Positions 7,804-16,942 of a stretch of 64,000 nt of DNA are shown piece by piece (position 1 is the first letter of the stretch; the number at the start of each line of letters is the position of its first letter). Location: positions 1 through 64,000 of the forward strand of contig JAJYZB010000001.1 of the NCBI GenBank assembly GCA_021800275.1. Direction: 5' to 3'. This DNA is from a bacterium (GTDB taxonomy: Bacteria > Vulcanimicrobiota > JABDET01). The notes beneath the pieces were generated by a model. That model had not been told where the DNA came from and did no database searches. It saw nothing but the letters and a program-made list of their open reading frames with translations. The translations under genes were made by a program, and so were the position numbers.

Positions 7804-10503
7804 ATGACCATTGACAGCTTTAAAACGAAAACATTAATGCAGTTCGAAAATAAAACTTTCGAATTTTTTCGTCTGAAAACCCTTGAAGAACAAAAAAAAC
7901 TAAATCTGGCAAAACTCCCTTACTCTTTAAAAGTTCTTCTTGAAAACCTTCTCCGAAATGAGGATGGAAAAACAGTCACAAAAGAAGAAATTGAAATGCT
8001 TTTGTCCTGGAATCCAGAATCTCAGTCAGAAAAAGAAATCGCTTTTTTTCCTGCAAGAGTCCTGCTGCAGGATTTCACAGGAGTTCCTGCTGTGGTGGAT
8101 CTGGCAGCCATGAGAGACGCTGTGACCATCATGGGAAAAAAAGCAGAACTCATCAATCCCTTAAAACCAGCGGAGCTGGTGATTGACCATTCTGTTCAAG
8201 TTGACCAGTTCGGAACCTCTGACTCTTTCCAGATCAATGCTGCTCTTGAGTTTAAAAGAAACAGGGAAAGATATATTTTGCTTCGATGGGGACAGGAGGC
8301 GCTCAGCAGCTTTAAAGTCGTGCCACCTGACACCGGAATCGTGCATCAAATTAATTTAGAATACCTTGCCCGGGTGATCATCCAGGATTCCCAAAATGGC
8401 AAACTGACCGCTTATCCCGATACTGTTGTTGGCACTGATTCTCACACAACCATGGTCAGTGGATTAGGCGTTTTAGGATGGGGTGTCGGCGGAATTGAAG
8501 CCGAAGCAGTTATGCTGGGGCAGCCCATCACCATGCTTGTTCCCGAAGTCATCGGATTTAAATTAACGGGAAAGATTCCTCCTGGCAGCACGGCCACAGA
8601 TCTGGTTTTAACCATTGCTGAAATCCTTAGAAAAAAAGGAGTAGTCGGAAAATTAATCGAGTTCTACGGCGCCGGCATTTCCACCTTAAGTCTCCCTGAT
8701 CGCGCTACAATCAGCAACATGGCTCCTGAGTACGGAGCCACTACAGCTTTTTTCCCTATTGATGAAGAAACTATTCGATATTTAAAACTGACAGCCCGAG
8801 ATCCTGAACAGGTGAAATTTATAGAAGCTTATGCCAGAAAACAAGAAATGTTTTATTCTCCCAACAATCCCGAAGCAAATTATTCGGACAAAATTGAGCT
8901 CAATCTTTCCAGCATTCAACCCTGTCTTGCAGGACCTAAAAGACCTCAAGATCGAATTCCACTTGAATCTTCTAAACAATTTTTCTTGAAATCTCTCGAA
9001 GAATTTAAAAAAGAAAAAAAAACCGGCGTCTCTGGAGCAGAAGCAGGGAAGCCGACAGCAGCAGCCACTCTTGTTAAAGAACAGATTCAAGACGGTTCCA
9101 TTGTGATCGCTGCCATAACCAGCTGCACCAATACTTCAAATCCAGGAGTTATGATCGCTGCAGGACTTCTGGCTAAAAAAGCGGTTGAAAAAGGACTGCA
9201 GCAAAAACCCTGGGTTAAAACCAGCCTTGCGCCTGGTTCACAGGTTGTGATCGAATATTTAAAAGATTCTAAACTCCTCCCCTATCTCGAAAAACTCGGA
9301 TTTTATTTAGTAGGATTCGGCTGCACAACCTGCATTGGCAACAGCGGACCTCTTCCTGATAAAATCCAAAAAACGATTCAAAGCGAGAAACTTTATGTGG
9401 CTTCTGTTTTGAGCGGGAATAGAAATTTTGAAGGAAGAATCAACCCCCTGGTAAGGGCAAACTATCTTGCCTCTCCTCCTCTTGTTGTGGCTTATGCAAT
9501 CTCAGGTCAGATGGAAATAAACTTAACAAAAGATCCCCTTGGAAACGATTCTAACGGAAATCCTGTTTATTTAAAAGACATCTGGCCCACTCCTCAAGAA
9601 GTATCAGAAATCATGCAGAAAGTGGTTAGCGCAGACTCGTTTAAAAAAACATACACAGAAGTGTTCAAAGGAACGCAGCACTGGAATTCCCTGCCCGCGC
9701 CCTCAGGAGAACAATTTATCTGGGATCCAGAATCTGAGTACATCAAATCCCCTCCTTATTTCAAAGAGTTTTCCTTAAAGCTCACCCCGCTGCAAGAAAT
9801 CCTGAATGCCAGGGTTCTATGTTTTTTAGGGGACAGCGTTACAACTGATCACATCTCCCCTGCTGGATCTATTCTCTCTGACTCACCGGCTGGAAAATAT
9901 CTGATAGAGCATGGAGTAAAACCAGAAGATTTTAATTCTTATGGAGCCAGGCGAGGAAATCACGAAGTCATGGTCAGAGGGACATTTGCTAACAATCGCT
10001 TAAAAAATTTTCTGGTTTTTGGAACAGAAGGAGGAGTCACCCTTCATTTTCCCGATGAAGAAAAAATGAGCATCTTTGATGCTGCTGTGAAATATCAGGA
10101 AGAAAAGACACCTTTGATGGTCCTGGCGGGAAAAGAGTATGGTTCAGGCTCCTCCAGAGACTGGGCTGCAAAAGGAGCGGCTCTTTTAGGAATAAAAGCC
10201 GTGATTGCCGAAAGTTTTGAGAGAATTCATCGGAGCAATCTGATTGGAATGGGGGTTCTGCCTCTCGAATTTCTAACCCATGAATCCGCAAAATCTCTTG
10301 GGTTGACAGGAAAAGAAGTTTACTCCATCACCGGAATTCAAAAAAGCTTAAAACCTGGATCTCTGCTGAATGTAGAAGTTCTCGATATTTCAGGGAGTAA
10401 AAAAACATTCCAGGCAAAATGTCGGATTGACACTCCCCAGGAACTGGAATACTACCGTAATGGCGGGATCCTGCCCTATGTTCTCCGGCAGATCCTGAAG
10501 TGA
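7804..10503 (+). CDS. acnA: aconitate hydratase A
   Basis: Cytosolic [4Fe-4S] enzyme of the tricarboxylic acid cycle that interconverts citrate and isocitrate. The 899-aa length is that of the AcnA/IRP1 type. The three cluster cysteines are in SCTNTSNPG (near residue 440) and in GFGCTTCIGNSG (near 507 and 510). Substrate-binding blocks VGTDSHTTMVSGLGVLGWG, GDSVTTDHISPAG and YGSGSSRDWAAKG follow in the usual order, with the swivelling C-terminal domain intact. No good ribosome site precedes the ATG at 7804; an in-frame ATG 36 bases later has none either. The stop is only three bases from the stop of the convergent speB, so there is no room for a separate terminator between them. Confidence 0.96.
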   Translation: MTIDSFKTKTLMQFENKTFEFFRLKTLEEQKKLNLAKLPYSLKVLLENLLRNEDGKTVTKEEIEMLLSWNPESQSEKEIAFFPARVLLQDFTGVPAVVDLAAMRDAVTIMGKKAELINPLKPAELVIDHSVQVDQFGTSDSFQINAALEFKRNRERYILLRWGQEALSSFKVVPPDTGIVHQINLEYLARVIIQDSQNGKLTAYPDTVVGTDSHTTMVSGLGVLGWGVGGIEAEAVMLGQPITMLVPEVIGFKLTGKIPPGSTATDLVLTIAEILRKKGVVGKLIEFYGAGISTLSLPDRATISNMAPEYGATTAFFPIDEETIRYLKLTARDPEQVKFIEAYARKQEMFYSPNNPEANYSDKIELNLSSIQPCLAGPKRPQDRIPLESSKQFFLKSLEEFKKEKKTGVSGAEAGKPTAAATLVKEQIQDGSIVIAAITSCTNTSNPGVMIAAGLLAKKAVEKGLQQKPWVKTSLAPGSQVVIEYLKDSKLLPYLEKLGFYLVGFGCTTCIGNSGPLPDKIQKTIQSEKLYVASVLSGNRNFEGRINPLVRANYLASPPLVVAYAISGQMEINLTKDPLGNDSNGNPVYLKDIWPTPQEVSEIMQKVVSADSFKKTYTEVFKGTQHWNSLPAPSGEQFIWDPESEYIKSPPYFKEFSLKLTPLQEILNARVLCFLGDSVTTDHISPAGSILSDSPAGKYLIEHGVKPEDFNSYGARRGNHEVMVRGTFANNRLKNFLVFGTEGGVTLHFPDEEKMSIFDAAVKYQEEKTPLMVLAGKEYGSGSSRDWAAKGAALLGIKAVIAESFERIHRSNLIGMGVLPLEFLTHESAKSLGLTGKEVYSITGIQKSLKPGSLLNVEVLDISGSKKTFQAKCRIDTPQELEYYRNGGILPYVLRQILK

Positions 10504-10506
10504 ACC

Positions 10507-11352
10507 TCACCCCCACCAGGCTAAAATCCCATCTCGAATGATCTCGGCGGCTAGAATGGCGGTTCTTCCTGATGGATCTAAATTCGGAGCCACTTCCACC
10601 AGATCCATTCCAATCACATTCGTTTTTTTCAGGGCATAAAAAAGAGCTTGAATTTGATCCGCATTTAATCCCCCATAAACAGGATTGGATGTCCCAGGGG
10701 CAAGAGAAGGATCCATGACGTCAATATCAATAGAAACATAAAGATTTTTTCCTTTTGTTTTTTCACTCACCCATCTCAATCCTTCCACAAATTGAGGAGC
10801 CAAAAAAAGTTTGTGAGCTTTTGAGGCATATTCCAAATCCTCTTTTGTGCCAGTTCTAACACCGAGTTGATAAATATTCCCGTGGAAAAACTCCCGAGAC
10901 CTTCGAACCCAACTCGCATAAGACCAGGAATCTCCGCTAAATTCATCCTGACTGTCAGTATGAGCATCCAGGTGCAGCAGTTCAAATTCATGTCCTTTGC
11001 TCACAAGAGCTTTCACTGCAGCATAACTGATGCTGTGGTCTCCTCCTAAAAAAACAGGTTTAACGCCTTTTGAAATGCGTTTCCAGACCGCTCCTGCGGC
11101 AGCCTCTAAAGCCTGTTTGCCTTTACCTTTAACCATGATATTACCATCATCATAAATTTTTAAATCCGCTAAATCTTTCTCAAAAAAAGGAGAATACGAC
11201 TCAATGCAGTCAGAGGCTTCTCGTATGGCTTCAGGTCCTGCAGAAGATCCGCCTCTGCTGTTCACGCTTCCTTCAAAAGGTATCCCCAGAATTAAAATTT
11301 CTGACTTCTCTCTTTCCAAGCTCTTATCCAGACAAAATTCACAGTATTTCAT
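10507..11352 (-). CDS. speB: agmatinase-like ureohydrolase
   Basis: Manganese-dependent ureohydrolase of 281 aa. All metal-binding blocks of the arginase/agmatinase fold are present: GGDHS, LDAHTD and SIDIDVMDPSLAPGTS, and the N-terminal GSVNSRGGSSAGPEAIREA block is agmatinase-like. The likely reaction is agmatine to putrescine plus urea, the last step of the SpeA-SpeB polyamine route; guanidinobutyrase or another guanidino hydrolase cannot be excluded. I start it at ATG 11352, preceded by GAGGAAA. An upstream in-frame extension of 33 residues has no ribosome site and is not conserved in character. No speA is visible in the window. It follows the glycosyltransferase gene by about 50 bp. Confidence 0.88.
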   Translation of the reverse strand: MKYCEFCLDKSLEREKSEILILGIPFEGSVNSRGGSSAGPEAIREASDCIESYSPFFEKDLADLKIYDDGNIMVKGKGKQALEAAAGAVWKRISKGVKPVFLGGDHSISYAAVKALVSKGHEFELLHLDAHTDSQDEFSGDSWSYASWVRRSREFFHGNIYQLGVRTGTKEDLEYASKAHKLFLAPQFVEGLRWVSEKTKGKNLYVSIDIDVMDPSLAPGTSNPVYGGLNADQIQALFYALKKTNVIGMDLVEVAPNLDPSGRTAILAAEIIRDGILAWWG

Positions 11353-11404
11353 TTTCCTCTTTCCTTTCTTAAAATTGACTCTGCGCCAGCCTTGAATCAG
11401 CGAA

Positions 11405-13180
11405 TCATTTTTTGATGTCAGTTCTGGCATTTTTTTGTTCAGCCGCAGCAAAAATTATTTTTTCCTGAATGATTTTAGGATTCGAAGATAAAATTCCTTG
11501 AAGGATATCCAGAATACGAATATGATCTTTCCACCGGATCCAGGTCAAAAGAGGTGAAGACAATAAAATACCCTTTCTCTCAAAGGCAATCACATCTGAC
11601 TTTGGAAGGATCAGAAGAGGAGATGCTTTGAGAGCCGACGCCGGCAGCATCGGCTTCTTTAACGGAATAATCGGCCTTCCTATCGCGCTGCCCAGAATAG
11701 CTGCATCAAAATGATAAACATATAAAGGTTTATGATCCATCGCTTTTTTCAGACGATTAAAATCCAGAGAAGACATTAAACGGGGAAGTCCAAAAGCGTA
11801 CAAAAACAAAAAAAAGGCTGTCAAATACAGAGCCTGCAGAAGTTTTTTGCGAAACAAAAAGAAACCGGCTGACAAAAAGGATAAAGCAGCGAACAGGATG
11901 AGAAAAAATTCAAAAGACCCTTGAGAAATTCGCGTCAAAAAAAACAAAAAAAAACCTGTGACAGCATACACAATTCCTGTTAGATAAAAAGCGGCCTCTG
12001 AGAGAACAGAATTTAAATTCATTTCCAGGAACAGAGCTGATAACAGAGCTTGAGCAGGGATCGCTGGAAGGGTATAGTCCGAGAGTTTTTTAGCGGGAAG
12101 CAGAAAAATAACCAGGACAGTCGCGATCCACACAAACAAAAATATCACACCGGAAGATCTCGCTTCTTTTTTTAACACAAACCAGACAACCGCCGCTAAA
12201 AAGAAAAAACTCCAGGGCATAAATTGAGACAAGAGAGAAATCCAGATCACAGAACCCGAAATATAGTGTGTTGTAGGATCCAGATGAGAGGTGAATTTTC
12301 CAAAATTTTGATTGATAATAAAAAATTTAAGCCATTCCATCCCATCTCCATGCAGCGCTGCTCCAAGAGGCCACAAAAAAGAAAAAAAGAGGCATCCCGC
12401 AAAAGCTGCAGCCCCCGTTTTCTCCCATAAAACATGGATCTTCCCTGAAGAATAAAGAAGATAAAGAATAGGAAAGATGCCTATCAGAAAGCTGACAGGA
12501 CCCTTAAAATTGGTGGAAATTCCTAAACTTGTCAGAGACAAAATTAAAAAAACGGGATTCCCTTTCCGAATAAACAGACAAGCGAGATAAACGGACAGGG
12601 TAATAAAAAAAATCATGGGAATATCCATCATTGCGGCTCGAGAAAAAGCATAAATTCCAGGGATCGTGGTGGCTGCAATCCATCCTGCTGTTATGCCTAT
12701 TTTTCCCTCACCCCTCATCTGTTTATTCGCCCACTCTTTTCCTAACCCGTAAGCCAGCTCATTTCCTAATAAAGCGATGACCAATACCAGAAAAGCGCCG
12801 CAGAGAGCAGCCGGAAAACGAGCTGAAAAAAGGGTGTCTCCGAACAATTTAAAAGCCGTAATCATCATCCAGTAAAGAAAAGGAGGTTTATAAAACGCTA
12901 ACTGATGATGGAATATTGGAACCATCCAATGATTGTGAGTCATCATGCTTCTGGCTGTGCCAATATAAAGAGGCTCATCAGACTGTCCTCCTGTAACAGG
13001 ATTCCCAATCTGGGTCAAATAGATGATCAAAGAAAAAATCCACAAAAAAACAAACTGAAAAATATAAGCTAATAAAACCATAAAACCCAATAAAACAAAA
13101 AAACCTTGCTGCTCGGAGCTGACAGCAAGAGTTTTTTGATGATCCTTAATACGCTTTTTTAGAGATTTAAAAAGACCCAT
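11405..13180 (-). CDS. GT39/ArnT-like membrane glycosyltransferase
   Basis: Integral membrane protein of 591 aa with about twelve hydrophobic helices and a C-terminal soluble domain. The first periplasmic loop carries the acidic pair DEPLY (residues 68-72), matching the catalytic Asp-Glu of the dolichyl-phosphate mannosyltransferase and ArnT superfamily, followed by KPPFLYWMM, also typical. Such enzymes move a sugar from a polyprenyl-phosphate donor to a lipid, protein or polysaccharide acceptor on the outer face of the inner membrane. The acceptor cannot be told from sequence. It lies between the small hypothetical gene (35 bp) and speB (about 50 bp) on the same strand; the three genes may share a transcript without a functional link. 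Confidence 0.85.
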   Translation of the reverse strand: MGLFKSLKKRIKDHQKTLAVSSEQQGFFVLLGFMVLLAYIFQFVFLWIFSLIIYLTQIGNPVTGGQSDEPLYIGTARSMMTHNHWMVPIFHHQLAFYKPPFLYWMMITAFKLFGDTLFSARFPAALCGAFLVLVIALLGNELAYGLGKEWANKQMRGEGKIGITAGWIAATTIPGIYAFSRAAMMDIPMIFFITLSVYLACLFIRKGNPVFLILSLTSLGISTNFKGPVSFLIGIFPILYLLYSSGKIHVLWEKTGAAAFAGCLFFSFLWPLGAALHGDGMEWLKFFIINQNFGKFTSHLDPTTHYISGSVIWISLLSQFMPWSFFFLAAVVWFVLKKEARSSGVIFLFVWIATVLVIFLLPAKKLSDYTLPAIPAQALLSALFLEMNLNSVLSEAAFYLTGIVYAVTGFFLFFLTRISQGSFEFFLILFAALSFLSAGFFLFRKKLLQALYLTAFFLFLYAFGLPRLMSSLDFNRLKKAMDHKPLYVYHFDAAILGSAIGRPIIPLKKPMLPASALKASPLLILPKSDVIAFERKGILLSSPLLTWIRWKDHIRILDILQGILSSNPKIIQEKIIFAAAEQKNARTDIKK

Positions 13181-13215
13181 CTGAGGATAAAAATCGCATT
13201 TCTCTCCTCCAGAAT

Positions 13216-13641
13216 TTACTGACTGACAAGATTAAACTCCTCTTTTGTGAAAAGTTTGCCCGCCTCATCTTTTGCCAGAAAAGTGAGTAAAGCAGTTCCA
13301 GGAGCCGCAGAAGTCAACTGAAACTTCTGAACCAGTTCCATAACTTGGGACAAATTGACACCTGAACTGTACTCTGCCGGCATCACAGCTCCAGTGCCAA
13401 GATACTGCACCTTAAAATTAGAAGCGTTTTTTCCTGAAATACTGGCGCTCCAGGGAGTGCTTTCTCCAGGCTCTTTCAGAGACCAGGTTTCAGGCAGAGA
13501 AAGAACAGCCTGATCTCCAGGCGCTACAGAAATCTGTCCTCCTGGCTCAATGGTTGACATCGTTACTTTCTGCGGATTGGGGGAGCCGGGACCCTGCTTG
13601 ATTTGCACAAAAAGCGGTAATCCAACTGCTGCTGAATTCAT
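13216..13641 (-). CDS. small protein, possibly chagasin-like beta-sandwich
   Basis: Protein of 141 aa without signal peptide or membrane segment. The ATG at 13641 has a CGAGGTG site seven bases upstream. The middle part (ISVAPGDQAVLSLPE, then W about 18 residues later, then a Gly-rich turn, then TSAAPGTALLTFLAKD) has the spacing of strands in chagasin-type inhibitors (MEROPS I42). The defining NPTTGY loop is not visible, so this is only a fold guess. It faces the pseudokinase gene across a 154-bp divergent gap. I cannot assign a function. Confidence 0.6.
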   Translation of the reverse strand: MNSAAVGLPLFVQIKQGPGSPNPQKVTMSTIEPGGQISVAPGDQAVLSLPETWSLKEPGESTPWSASISGKNASNFKVQYLGTGAVMPAEYSSGVNLSQVMELVQKFQLTSAAPGTALLTFLAKDEAGKLFTKEEFNLVSQ

Positions 13642-13795
13642 TTTAAACACCTCGTTTTGTTATATATTTTGCTGCCACAGTCAATATAACAAGCAGCAAA
13701 AATAAATGCAATGAACAAATTGTTACCGTTTGGACAAGCATGTCAAAAAACTCTTTGTGGTAGGAAAGGCTCCTCCACCAGCAGAAATTTCGAAC

Positions 13796-14701
13796 ATGAA
13801 GGAATTGTTTTTTCAACCCGGGGAAGTTCTTCAAAACCGATATAGAATCGATCATCTCATTTCTTCCACAGGAACCTCTCAAGTTTATAAAGCGACGGAT
13901 CTTCGATTCCTGGGAAAATCATGGGTTCTTAAAGTTCTTAAAAATATCCCTTCTGAGCAGTTCAAAAATCTGGGGAAACGCTGGACCTCTTTCAATCACC
14001 CTCACCTCATCAAGATCCTGGACTTTTTCCAGGAAAAAGAGAATCAAATCCTGGTCATGGAATATGTGAATGGACAGCCGCTGGTTGAGCTAGCAGGAAA
14101 AACCTCCACCCCTTTTTCAGAAAAACAAGTTTTATGCTGGGGGCTCCAATGCTGCGATGTCATCATCTATCTGCAGGAAAATCTAGATGACTCTTTTCAC
14201 TTCGTGTGTTTATCCCCTAAAAAAATCTTAATTTCTGCTGCAGGAGTCGTAAAACTCATACCCAATCCAGAATTTTCATGGAGTACTTCCACTGCAGTTG
14301 GAATCATAGGCTGTTCACCTCCAGAAATTTTTGAAGACCCGCCCCTTTTTAACAAAACCTCTGACCTTTACACCCTTGCTGCAGTTCTCTACCGCTGCCT
14401 GTCAGGGCAAGATTCTCAATCTGTCCCTTTTGTGTTTCCACAGCTGCGCAGCCTCAACGCAAAAATTTCTACTTCTATTGATAAAGCTCTAGCCAGAGCC
14501 ATACAGCCTGATCCTGGAAAAAGATACCCCGACCTTCCCGCTTTTCGCGGCGAACTCTATAAATGTTTCCTTGAACTCATGAAAAAACAGAAAACTCTCC
14601 CGGAAACACGAGATAGAACGCTTATTTTGTGGAAACTGGTGATGGCGCTTTCAGCTTTTTCTTCGCTTTCACTGATGGCATGGCTTTTATTCTATCGTTG
14701 A
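13796..14701 (+). CDS. membrane-anchored protein pseudokinase
   Basis: Protein of about 301 aa with a Hanks-type protein kinase fold and one C-terminal membrane helix (LVMALSAFSSLSLMAWLLFYR). Recognisable parts are NRYRIDHLI at the N-lobe, the ATP-binding lysine in WVLKVLK, an MEYVNGQPL hinge, an SPPEIF block equal to the APE motif, and SDLYTLAAVLYRCLSG. Catalytic parts are missing: the HRD loop reads FVCLSPKKI with no Asp, no DFG is seen (VKLIPNPEF), and the glycine-rich loop lacks its glycines. It should therefore be catalytically dead and may act as a binding or scaffold protein at the membrane. No clear ribosome site marks the start; an in-frame TTG 66 bases upstream is an alternative. 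Its last 80 bp overlap the 3' end of the opposite-strand solute-binding gene. Confidence 0.78.
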   Translation: MKELFFQPGEVLQNRYRIDHLISSTGTSQVYKATDLRFLGKSWVLKVLKNIPSEQFKNLGKRWTSFNHPHLIKILDFFQEKENQILVMEYVNGQPLVELAGKTSTPFSEKQVLCWGLQCCDVIIYLQENLDDSFHFVCLSPKKILISAAGVVKLIPNPEFSWSTSTAVGIIGCSPPEIFEDPPLFNKTSDLYTLAAVLYRCLSGQDSQSVPFVFPQLRSLNAKISTSIDKALARAIQPDPGKRYPDLPAFRGELYKCFLELMKKQKTLPETRDRTLILWKLVMALSAFSSLSLMAWLLFYR

Positions 14702-15977
14702 CAGGAGATTGAGCCAGTAGAAGATTCGTTTCTTCTGCAGCCTTTTTCAGAGCTTTCTTTATCCCAATCCTTCTTAAAGTCGCTGCTTCCACTTCCTGTC
14801 CCACGATCCCTCTGATGCTCTCCCAAGCCCATATCCTTGGATCTGTAAAAGCGTTGGGCAGTTCGTGGAGCGGGACTTCAAACTCAGGATTTTTCTTCAG
14901 ATAAGAAACAAAAACAGGAGAGCGCAGCGCCGATATCCTGACTGGCACATAGCCTGTATGTGCAGCCCACCAGGCAGACCGAACAGGTTTCAAAAGCCAC
15001 TTAATAAAAACCCATGCGGCTTTCTGCTGCGAAGGAGTGGCATTCTTAAACACTGCCAGATTAGTGCCGGCAAAAAGACCCATAGAACGCAGTTCACCCG
15101 GAACAGGCGCTATTCCAACCTGAAATTTAGATCTAGATTTTAAATAAGGAAAAGCCGCTGTTGTGGCGATGTACATCGCTGCTTTTCCTTGTATAAAAGC
15201 ATGTATCGCATGGTAATCGGGAAGAAAAATTTTCTCGCTTGCCATCTGCCGCATCATTCTCAAAGCATAATCCCCTTTTTCACTATTAAAATCGGCTTTC
15301 CCATGTTTAAAATAAATACCGCCCAGAGCATAGAAAATCAGATTGAATAAATTCTCATTCGGAGGATCGGTGAGTCCATAGCGAATGATTTTTTTATTTT
15401 TGCCGGCCAGCGTTAATTTCTGGGCTAAAACCAGAAGATTATCCCAGGTATCAGGAGACTTTATGCCCATCTTATTAAAAAGAGTTTTATTATAATACAA
15501 GACATAAAGGCTTTTATTAAAAGGCAGGGTCCAAAGAACTCCACCAGGTTCATTCGATTTTAAAAACGCAGGAGCAAAATCATGAAGCTCTTTCGGCGTA
15601 TAGCCATTTTTCCCATGAACAAATGTTTCCAGAGGAACAATGGCATCAGCCCCGATGAACTGAGCGGTCCAGTTCTCATACACTTGAGCCATGGTTGGGG
15701 GATCCTTCTTTTTTAAAGACAGGAGCAGATCGCGGATCAAAACTGAATAATTGTTAGCGTACAGAGCCTTGCTCCCCTTAAACACAGCTTTCACAAAAAT
15801 TCGCGGATGAGATTGATTAAACTGATTGACTAAGGTTTGTAAAGCTCTTCCCCTGGAGCCTTTCATGGCATTCCAAAAGGTGATCACTGTTTTTTTACGC
15901 GTTATTTTAGAGCAGGATGCCAGCAGCATCAAAACAGCGAATGAAAAAGCGATGTTTCTAAATAATTTTCTCATCAT
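14622..15977 (-). CDS. sugar-type ABC transporter substrate-binding lipoprotein
   Basis: Extracellular solute-binding protein family 1 (UgpB/MalE-like), 451 aa. It has a lipoprotein signal peptide with lipobox LASC (Cys22) and the typical opening TVITFWNAMKGSRGRALQTLVNQFNQSHP. The hinge block GGVLWTLPFNKSLYVLYYNKTLFNKMGI is characteristic of glycerol-phosphate and oligosaccharide binding proteins. It should bind its ligand in the periplasm for an ABC importer, but no permease or ATPase gene is adjacent, so the partner is unknown. The start lies five bases after the stop of the stalk-domain gene, which suggests one transcript. The C-terminal tail is lysine-rich and overlaps the convergent pseudokinase gene. 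Confidence 0.88.
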   Translation of the reverse strand: MMRKLFRNIAFSFAVLMLLASCSKITRKKTVITFWNAMKGSRGRALQTLVNQFNQSHPRIFVKAVFKGSKALYANNYSVLIRDLLLSLKKKDPPTMAQVYENWTAQFIGADAIVPLETFVHGKNGYTPKELHDFAPAFLKSNEPGGVLWTLPFNKSLYVLYYNKTLFNKMGIKSPDTWDNLLVLAQKLTLAGKNKKIIRYGLTDPPNENLFNLIFYALGGIYFKHGKADFNSEKGDYALRMMRQMASEKIFLPDYHAIHAFIQGKAAMYIATTAAFPYLKSRSKFQVGIAPVPGELRSMGLFAGTNLAVFKNATPSQQKAAWVFIKWLLKPVRSAWWAAHTGYVPVRISALRSPVFVSYLKKNPEFEVPLHELPNAFTDPRIWAWESIRGIVGQEVEAATLRRIGIKKALKKAAEETNLLLAQSPVNDRIKAMPSVKAKKKLKAPSPVSTK

Positions 15978-15982
15978 TCATC

Positions 15983-16822
15983 TTACCGCAGAGAGATATC
16001 TAAAGGCATATTCCCATAAGTGTGCAGGATCAATTCCGCAGGAGCTTCGCTTCGAGGAATTTCAAAAACCAGAGATCCAAAATTGATCCCCCCTGGCCGC
16101 AAAATTTGAAGAAAAAAAGTGCTCAATCCATCCAGATAATTATAAGAATTCCCATCTGTGTCTTTCAGGGTAAACTGTCCTGTGTACATTTGAATCTGAT
16201 CCGAAATATTCTGTTCTGAAATATGCAGAACCACAAATTTATCCCCGTTCCTCGGCTTATAGTAATCTCGAATCAAGTGTCTTGTCTCAAGATCTGTCAC
16301 CGTCACTGAAAAATAAGCGTTTGCTGCGGTTTTAGGGGCAAAAAAACCCTCTGATTGAAGGGTCTGGCGCTGCGTCGGGAGAGAAGCCGGCGGAGGTTTA
16401 GGAGCAGCAGGAGCAATTTTAGCGATGTGTTTTTTAGTGCGCATCTCAACAAAAAATTTTCCATTTTTTACTTTCAATTCAACTGGAGCATCAATCGCTT
16501 CAGCCACAGCTTCAAGAGGAACATATAAAATGCCTCTGCTGAAAAGAGCGGCAGAACGATAAGATTTGCCGGCAATTCCAATGGTTTTGGAGGATGGATT
16601 CCACAGAATGCTGATTTTTAAAGCCAGTGCCATTGGAATCAAGGGGACATAGGCGACTCCGTGTTTTTCCACAGCGGAAAACCCAATGGGTTCGCCATTC
16701 ACGTAAATTTTCAATTTCTGAGCTTTATGAGATCTTGCGAATCCAGCAGCAGGGAGAAAACTGAGCAGCATTAAAACCCCAAAAATTAATCGCTTCATTT
16801 TAAGTTTTAATTTTATTCCCAT
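15983..16822 (-). CDS. secreted protein with copper-amine-oxidase-type stalk domains
   Basis: Protein of 279 aa with an N-terminal signal peptide (RLIFGVLMLLSFLPAAGFA). Residues about 30-125 contain two beta-rich units of the copper amine oxidase N-terminal (stalk) type: KIYVNGEPIGF...VAYVPLIPMALAL and SYRSAALFSRGILYVPLEAVAEAI. A Pro/Ala linker follows. The C-terminal half (AYFSVTVTDLETRH...FVVLHISEQNIS) resembles DUF4352/telokin-like immunoglobulin folds with a conserved fully extended strand pattern. No catalytic domain is present. It is probably a cell-surface or periplasmic binding protein. GGGAGGA lies eight bases before the ATG, and a promoter-like pair is found upstream. It precedes the solute-binding lipoprotein by five bases. 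Confidence 0.72.
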   Translation of the reverse strand: MGIKLKLKMKRLIFGVLMLLSFLPAAGFARSHKAQKLKIYVNGEPIGFSAVEKHGVAYVPLIPMALALKISILWNPSSKTIGIAGKSYRSAALFSRGILYVPLEAVAEAIDAPVELKVKNGKFFVEMRTKKHIAKIAPAAPKPPPASLPTQRQTLQSEGFFAPKTAANAYFSVTVTDLETRHLIRDYYKPRNGDKFVVLHISEQNISDQIQMYTGQFTLKDTDGNSYNYLDGLSTFFLQILRPGGINFGSLVFEIPRSEAPAELILHTYGNMPLDISLR

Positions 16823-16841
16823 CTTAAAAGTCCTCCCGACT

Positions 16842-16868
16842 ATTATACCCGCTCTGATTCAAAATCAA
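16842..16868 (-). promoter_or_regulatory. probable sigma70 promoter of the stalk/solute-binding operon
   Basis: On the minus strand a perfect TATAAT (16842-16847) follows TTGATT (16863-16868) with a 15-base spacer, somewhat short. The gene start lies 20 bases further on with a good ribosome site between. Confidence 0.45.
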
Positions 16869-16942
16869 CCTTATTTCGCTCCCCCTTCCACAGGCAGCAT
16901 GGACTTTCATGAATCCGCAGCAGAGCGCAGAAAACTGCTTTA

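Noticed and set aside
13796-14701. Active serine/threonine protein kinase
   Set aside because: The catalytic Asp of HRD and the DFG motif are not present.
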